Source of the DNA: Hyphomicrobiales bacterium
GTDB lineage: Bacteria; Pseudomonadota; Alphaproteobacteria; Rhizobiales; Rhizobiaceae
Assembly (NCBI GenBank): GCA_900470805.1
Contig: UCCA01000022.1
Location: 1-64,000 of the forward strand
Length of the DNA stretch: 64,000 nucleotides
Reading direction: 5' to 3'
This document shows positions 61,585-64,000 of the stretch, in pieces. Numbering within the stretch: position 1 is the first letter of the stretch; the number at the start of each line of letters is the position of its first letter. The notes beneath the pieces are model-generated. The model did no database searches. It saw only the letters and a program-made list of their open reading frames with translations, and had not been told where the DNA came from. A program made the position numbers and the translations under genes.

Positions 61585-62649
61585 ATGACCGGAGCACAGG
61601 AATTCGAACGGGTCCTCGACGGCAGCGACAAGAGCGTCGCCTCCTTCGAGCACCAGGATGTCTCACTCTTGAAGCGCGCCCAGCACTTCCTGCACTCGAC
61701 GCCGGCCGCCGTGCCGCTGATCGTGCTGGTGCTGTCGATCGCGATCTTCGGCCTGGCGATCGGCGGACGCTTCTTCTCGTCCTACACGCTGACGCTGATC
61801 CTGCAGCAGATCGCCATCGTCGGCATTCTCGGCGCCGCGCAGACCCTCGTCATCCTGACCGCCGGCATCGACCTGTCGATCGGCGTCATCATGGTCATCT
61901 CGGCCGTCATCATGGGCAACTGTGCCATCACCTATGGCATCCCGACGCCGATCGCGGTGCTGGCCGGCATGCTCGCCGGCGGTCTCTGCGGCCTGCTTAA
62001 CGGTTTCCTCGTCGCCTACATGCGATTGCCGCCTTTCATCGTCACGCTCGGCACCTGGAATATCGTCATGGCGACGAACTTCATCTATTCCGCCAACGAA
62101 ACCATCCGCGACACCGATGTCGATACGCAGGCGCCGCTGCTGCACCTCTTCGCCATCAGTTTCCGCGTCGGCAGCGCGGTGCTTACGCTCGGCGTCATCG
62201 CCATGGTGCTGCTTGTCGTGCTGCTCTGGTACGTCCTCAATCACACCGCATGGGGCCGCCATGTCTATGCCGTCGGCGACGATGCCGAGGCGGCCAAGCT
62301 GTCCGGCATCCAGACCAAAAAGGTGCTGCTGACGGTCTACGCGATCTCCGGCGTCATCGCCGCCTTCGCCGCTTGGGTGTCGATCGGCCGCAACGGCTCG
62401 ATCTCTCCCTCTTCGGCGGTCACTGACTACAATCTTCAGGCCATCACCGCGACCGTCATCGGCGGCATCTCGCTCTTCGGCGGCCGCGGCTCCATCCTCG
62501 GCACCCTGTTCGGCGCGATGATCGTCGGCGTCGTCTCAATGGGCCTCAACATGCTCGGCGCCGATCCGCAGTGGAAGGTGCTCCTGACCGGCGTTCTCAT
62601 CATCGCCGCCGTCGCGATCGACCAGTGGATCAGAAAGGTATCGGTGTAA
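61585..62649 (+). CDS. frcC: Sugar ABC transporter permease FrcC
   Basis: A 354-residue polytopic permease of the RbsC/BPD2 family with about ten transmembrane helices and the EAA-like region (GGISLFGGRGSILGTLFGA). It forms the channel of the frc transporter. ggaggagg precedes the ATG at 61585. Confidence 0.93.
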   Translation: MTGAQEFERVLDGSDKSVASFEHQDVSLLKRAQHFLHSTPAAVPLIVLVLSIAIFGLAIGGRFFSSYTLTLILQQIAIVGILGAAQTLVILTAGIDLSIGVIMVISAVIMGNCAITYGIPTPIAVLAGMLAGGLCGLLNGFLVAYMRLPPFIVTLGTWNIVMATNFIYSANETIRDTDVDTQAPLLHLFAISFRVGSAVLTLGVIAMVLLVVLLWYVLNHTAWGRHVYAVGDDAEAAKLSGIQTKKVLLTVYAISGVIAAFAAWVSIGRNGSISPSSAVTDYNLQAITATVIGGISLFGGRGSILGTLFGAMIVGVVSMGLNMLGADPQWKVLLTGVLIIAAVAIDQWIRKVSV

Positions 62650-62651
62650 TC

Positions 62652-63434
62652 ATGGCTCAAGAACCCATCCTCTACGCACGCGGTCTGGTCAAACGCTACG
62701 GACGCGTCACCGCCCTCGATAACGCCGATTTCGATCTCTACCCCGGCGAAATCCTCGCGGTCATCGGCGACAACGGCGCCGGCAAATCGTCGCTGATCAA
62801 GGCGATCTCCGGCGCCATCATCCCCGATGACGGCGAGATCAGGCTCGAAGGCAAGCAGGTCCAGTTCAAGTCCCCGATGGAGGCCCGCGACGCCGGCATC
62901 GAGACCGTGTACCAGAACCTCGCTCTGTCGCCGGCGTTGTCGATCGCCGACAACATGTTCCTCGGGCGCGAGATCCGCAAACCGGGCGTTCTCGGCAGCG
63001 TTTTCCGCATGCTCGACCGCCCGGCCATGGAAAATCGGGCGCGCACCAAGCTGTCCGAACTCGGCCTGATGACCATCCAGAACATCAACCAGGCGGTGGA
63101 AACGCTCTCCGGCGGCCAGCGCCAGGGTGTCGCGGTGGCGCGCGCCGCGGCCTTCGGCTCCAAGGTCATCATCCTCGATGAGCCGACGGCGGCGCTCGGC
63201 GTCAAGGAAAGCCGCAAGGTGCTGGAATTGATCCTCGACGTCCGCTCGCGCGGCATTCCGATCGTGCTCATCTCGCACAACATGCCGCACGTCTTCGAAG
63301 TCGCCGACCGCATCCATATCCACCGGCTCGGCCGCCGCTTGACGGTCATCAATCCGAAGGAATACACCATGTCGGACGCCGTCGCCTTCATGACCGGCGC
63401 CAAGGCAGTCCCCACGGAGCCGGTTGCCGCATGA
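62652..63434 (+). CDS. frcA: Sugar ABC transporter ATP-binding protein FrcA
   Basis: A 260-residue ABC ATPase with Walker A GDNGAGKSS, signature LSGGQRQGVAVARA, Walker B VIILDEPTAAL and the H-loop SHN. A single ATPase domain, unlike the double-domain RbsA/AraG type. It follows frcC by 2 bases and overlaps frcK by 4. Confidence 0.93.
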   Translation: MAQEPILYARGLVKRYGRVTALDNADFDLYPGEILAVIGDNGAGKSSLIKAISGAIIPDDGEIRLEGKQVQFKSPMEARDAGIETVYQNLALSPALSIADNMFLGREIRKPGVLGSVFRMLDRPAMENRARTKLSELGLMTIQNINQAVETLSGGQRQGVAVARAAAFGSKVIILDEPTAALGVKESRKVLELILDVRSRGIPIVLISHNMPHVFEVADRIHIHRLGRRLTVINPKEYTMSDAVAFMTGAKAVPTEPVAA

Positions 63435-64000
63435 CCATGACGATCGAGGATATCGCCGGCGAGGTCGTTGCCCGCGCCGGCGACACGAAGCGCTTTCTGA
63501 TCGCCATCGCCGGTCCGCCCGGCGCCGGCAAATCCACCATGGCCGACCACATCGCCGATGCGCTCCGCGCCATCGGCCAAACGGCCGCGGTGCTGCCGAT
63601 GGACGGCTTTCACATCGACAACGCCATCCTGATCGAGCGCGGCCAGCTCGCGCGCAAGGGGATACCCGAGACCTTCGATGTCCGCGGCTTCCTCGACATC
63701 ATCCGCGCCGTCCGGCCGGCCGATCAGGAAGTCCTCGTCCCGGTCTTCGACCGCTCGCGCGAACTCGCCATCGCGTCCGCCCGCGCCATCTCCCCGGATC
63801 ACCGCTTCATCATCGTCGAGGGCAACTATCTGCTGTTCAGCCTCGGCAAGTGGGCCGAGCTCGAAGGCATATTCGACTACTCGATCATGCTGGCTCCGCC
63901 GATCGAGGTGCTGGAGGAGCGGCTATGGGCGCGCTGGCGCGGCTACAAGCTCAGCGAAGAGGAAGCGGGCAAGAAGGTCTACGAGAACGATCTCCCGAAC
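63431..64000 (+). CDS. frcK: FrcK sugar kinase-like protein, cut by window end
   Basis: The first 190 residues of a P-loop kinase of the PRK/pantothenate kinase-like family: Walker A AGPPGAGKST, PMDGFHID and VEGNYLLF. In S. meliloti frcK ends the frcBCAK operon; its exact substrate is uncertain. The start overlaps frcA (ATGA). The stop lies beyond the window. Confidence 0.88.
   Translation, partial: MTMTIEDIAGEVVARAGDTKRFLIAIAGPPGAGKSTMADHIADALRAIGQTAAVLPMDGFHIDNAILIERGQLARKGIPETFDVRGFLDIIRAVRPADQEVLVPVFDRSRELAIASARAISPDHRFIIVEGNYLLFSLGKWAELEGIFDYSIMLAPPIEVLEERLWARWRGYKLSEEEAGKKVYENDLPN

Noticed and set aside
1..64000. CRISPR array
   Set aside because: No set of regularly spaced direct repeats was seen.

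Overview
The window is a gene-dense, GC-rich chromosomal segment of an alphaproteobacterium, almost certainly a member of the Rhizobiaceae (Rhizobium/Agrobacterium/Ensifer group). Evidence: a glnD-mutS-tme-olsB neighbourhood like the one I recall from Sinorhizobium meliloti, a malic enzyme fused to a phosphotransacetylase-like domain, an ornithine-lipid acyltransferase, an lptC-lptA-lptB-rpoN-hpf-ptsN run, a frcR/frcBCAK fructose-uptake locus, rhizobial-style palindromic intergenic repeats, and a small RNA of the alpha-r14/NfeR1 type. Most of it is core housekeeping DNA; no transposase, integrase, phage gene, CRISPR array or rRNA was seen.

Layout. 1-306: a hairpin-rich, probably non-coding transcript ending in a terminator. 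0.5-8.8 kb: secreted M15-type peptidase, then murJ, glnD, a small helical protein and mutS on the minus strand. 8.9-18.2 kb: malic enzyme (tme), olsB, a hybrid histidine kinase, lspA, two RNA methyltransferases, a CoxG-like protein and a GNAT acetyltransferase. 18.3-21.1 kb (minus): a serine-protease-fold protein that has lost its catalytic triad, a LapA-domain protein, ihfB and sppA. 21.3-26.5 kb (plus): lptC-lptA-lptB, rpoN, hpf, ptsN. 26.6-33.1 kb: a transmembrane chemoreceptor, ribokinase, rmuC and a soluble globin-coupled chemoreceptor. 33.2-36.6 kb: def-fmt-truA, with a FitAB/VapBC-type toxin-antitoxin pair lying between def and fmt, then an ArsC-like reductase. 36.6-44.4 kb: a membrane protein, dapE, dapD, a LOG-family protein, a DUF2442 protein, an EF-hand protein, a HAD nucleotidase, a PEP-mutase-family protein and argB. 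44.5-46.5 kb: an ECF sigma factor, its RskA-type anti-sigma factor and a secreted fasciclin protein. 46.6-49.8 kb (minus): rpmH-rnpA-yidC-engB.

50.2-56 kb: a second transmembrane chemoreceptor, an orphan histidine kinase, tRNA-Arg(ACG), three small secreted or lipoprotein genes and the three-hairpin sRNA with CCUCCUCC loops. 56-58.4 kb: a two-gene module (FAD-dependent D-amino-acid oxidoreductase plus a proline-racemase-family protein with a Ser/Cys active-site pair), probably for hydroxyproline or D-amino-acid catabolism. 58.4-64 kb: an RbsD/FucU-type mutarotase and the ROK repressor frcR, divergent from frcB-frcC-frcA-frcK; frcK is cut by the window end.

Many genes work together: LptA/B/C with LspA, MurJ, SppA, OlsB and YidC in envelope assembly; GlnD, RpoN and PtsN in nitrogen control; def/fmt/truA, rpmH/rnpA and Hpf in translation; DapD/DapE and ArgB in amino-acid synthesis; three chemoreceptors in taxis. 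Points most worth a second look are the sRNA, the catalytically dead protease-PDZ protein, the toxin-antitoxin pair inside the def-fmt-truA cluster with its perfect palindromic operator, the ECF sigma/anti-sigma/fasciclin cassette, the Ser/Cys racemase module and the structured RNA at the left edge.
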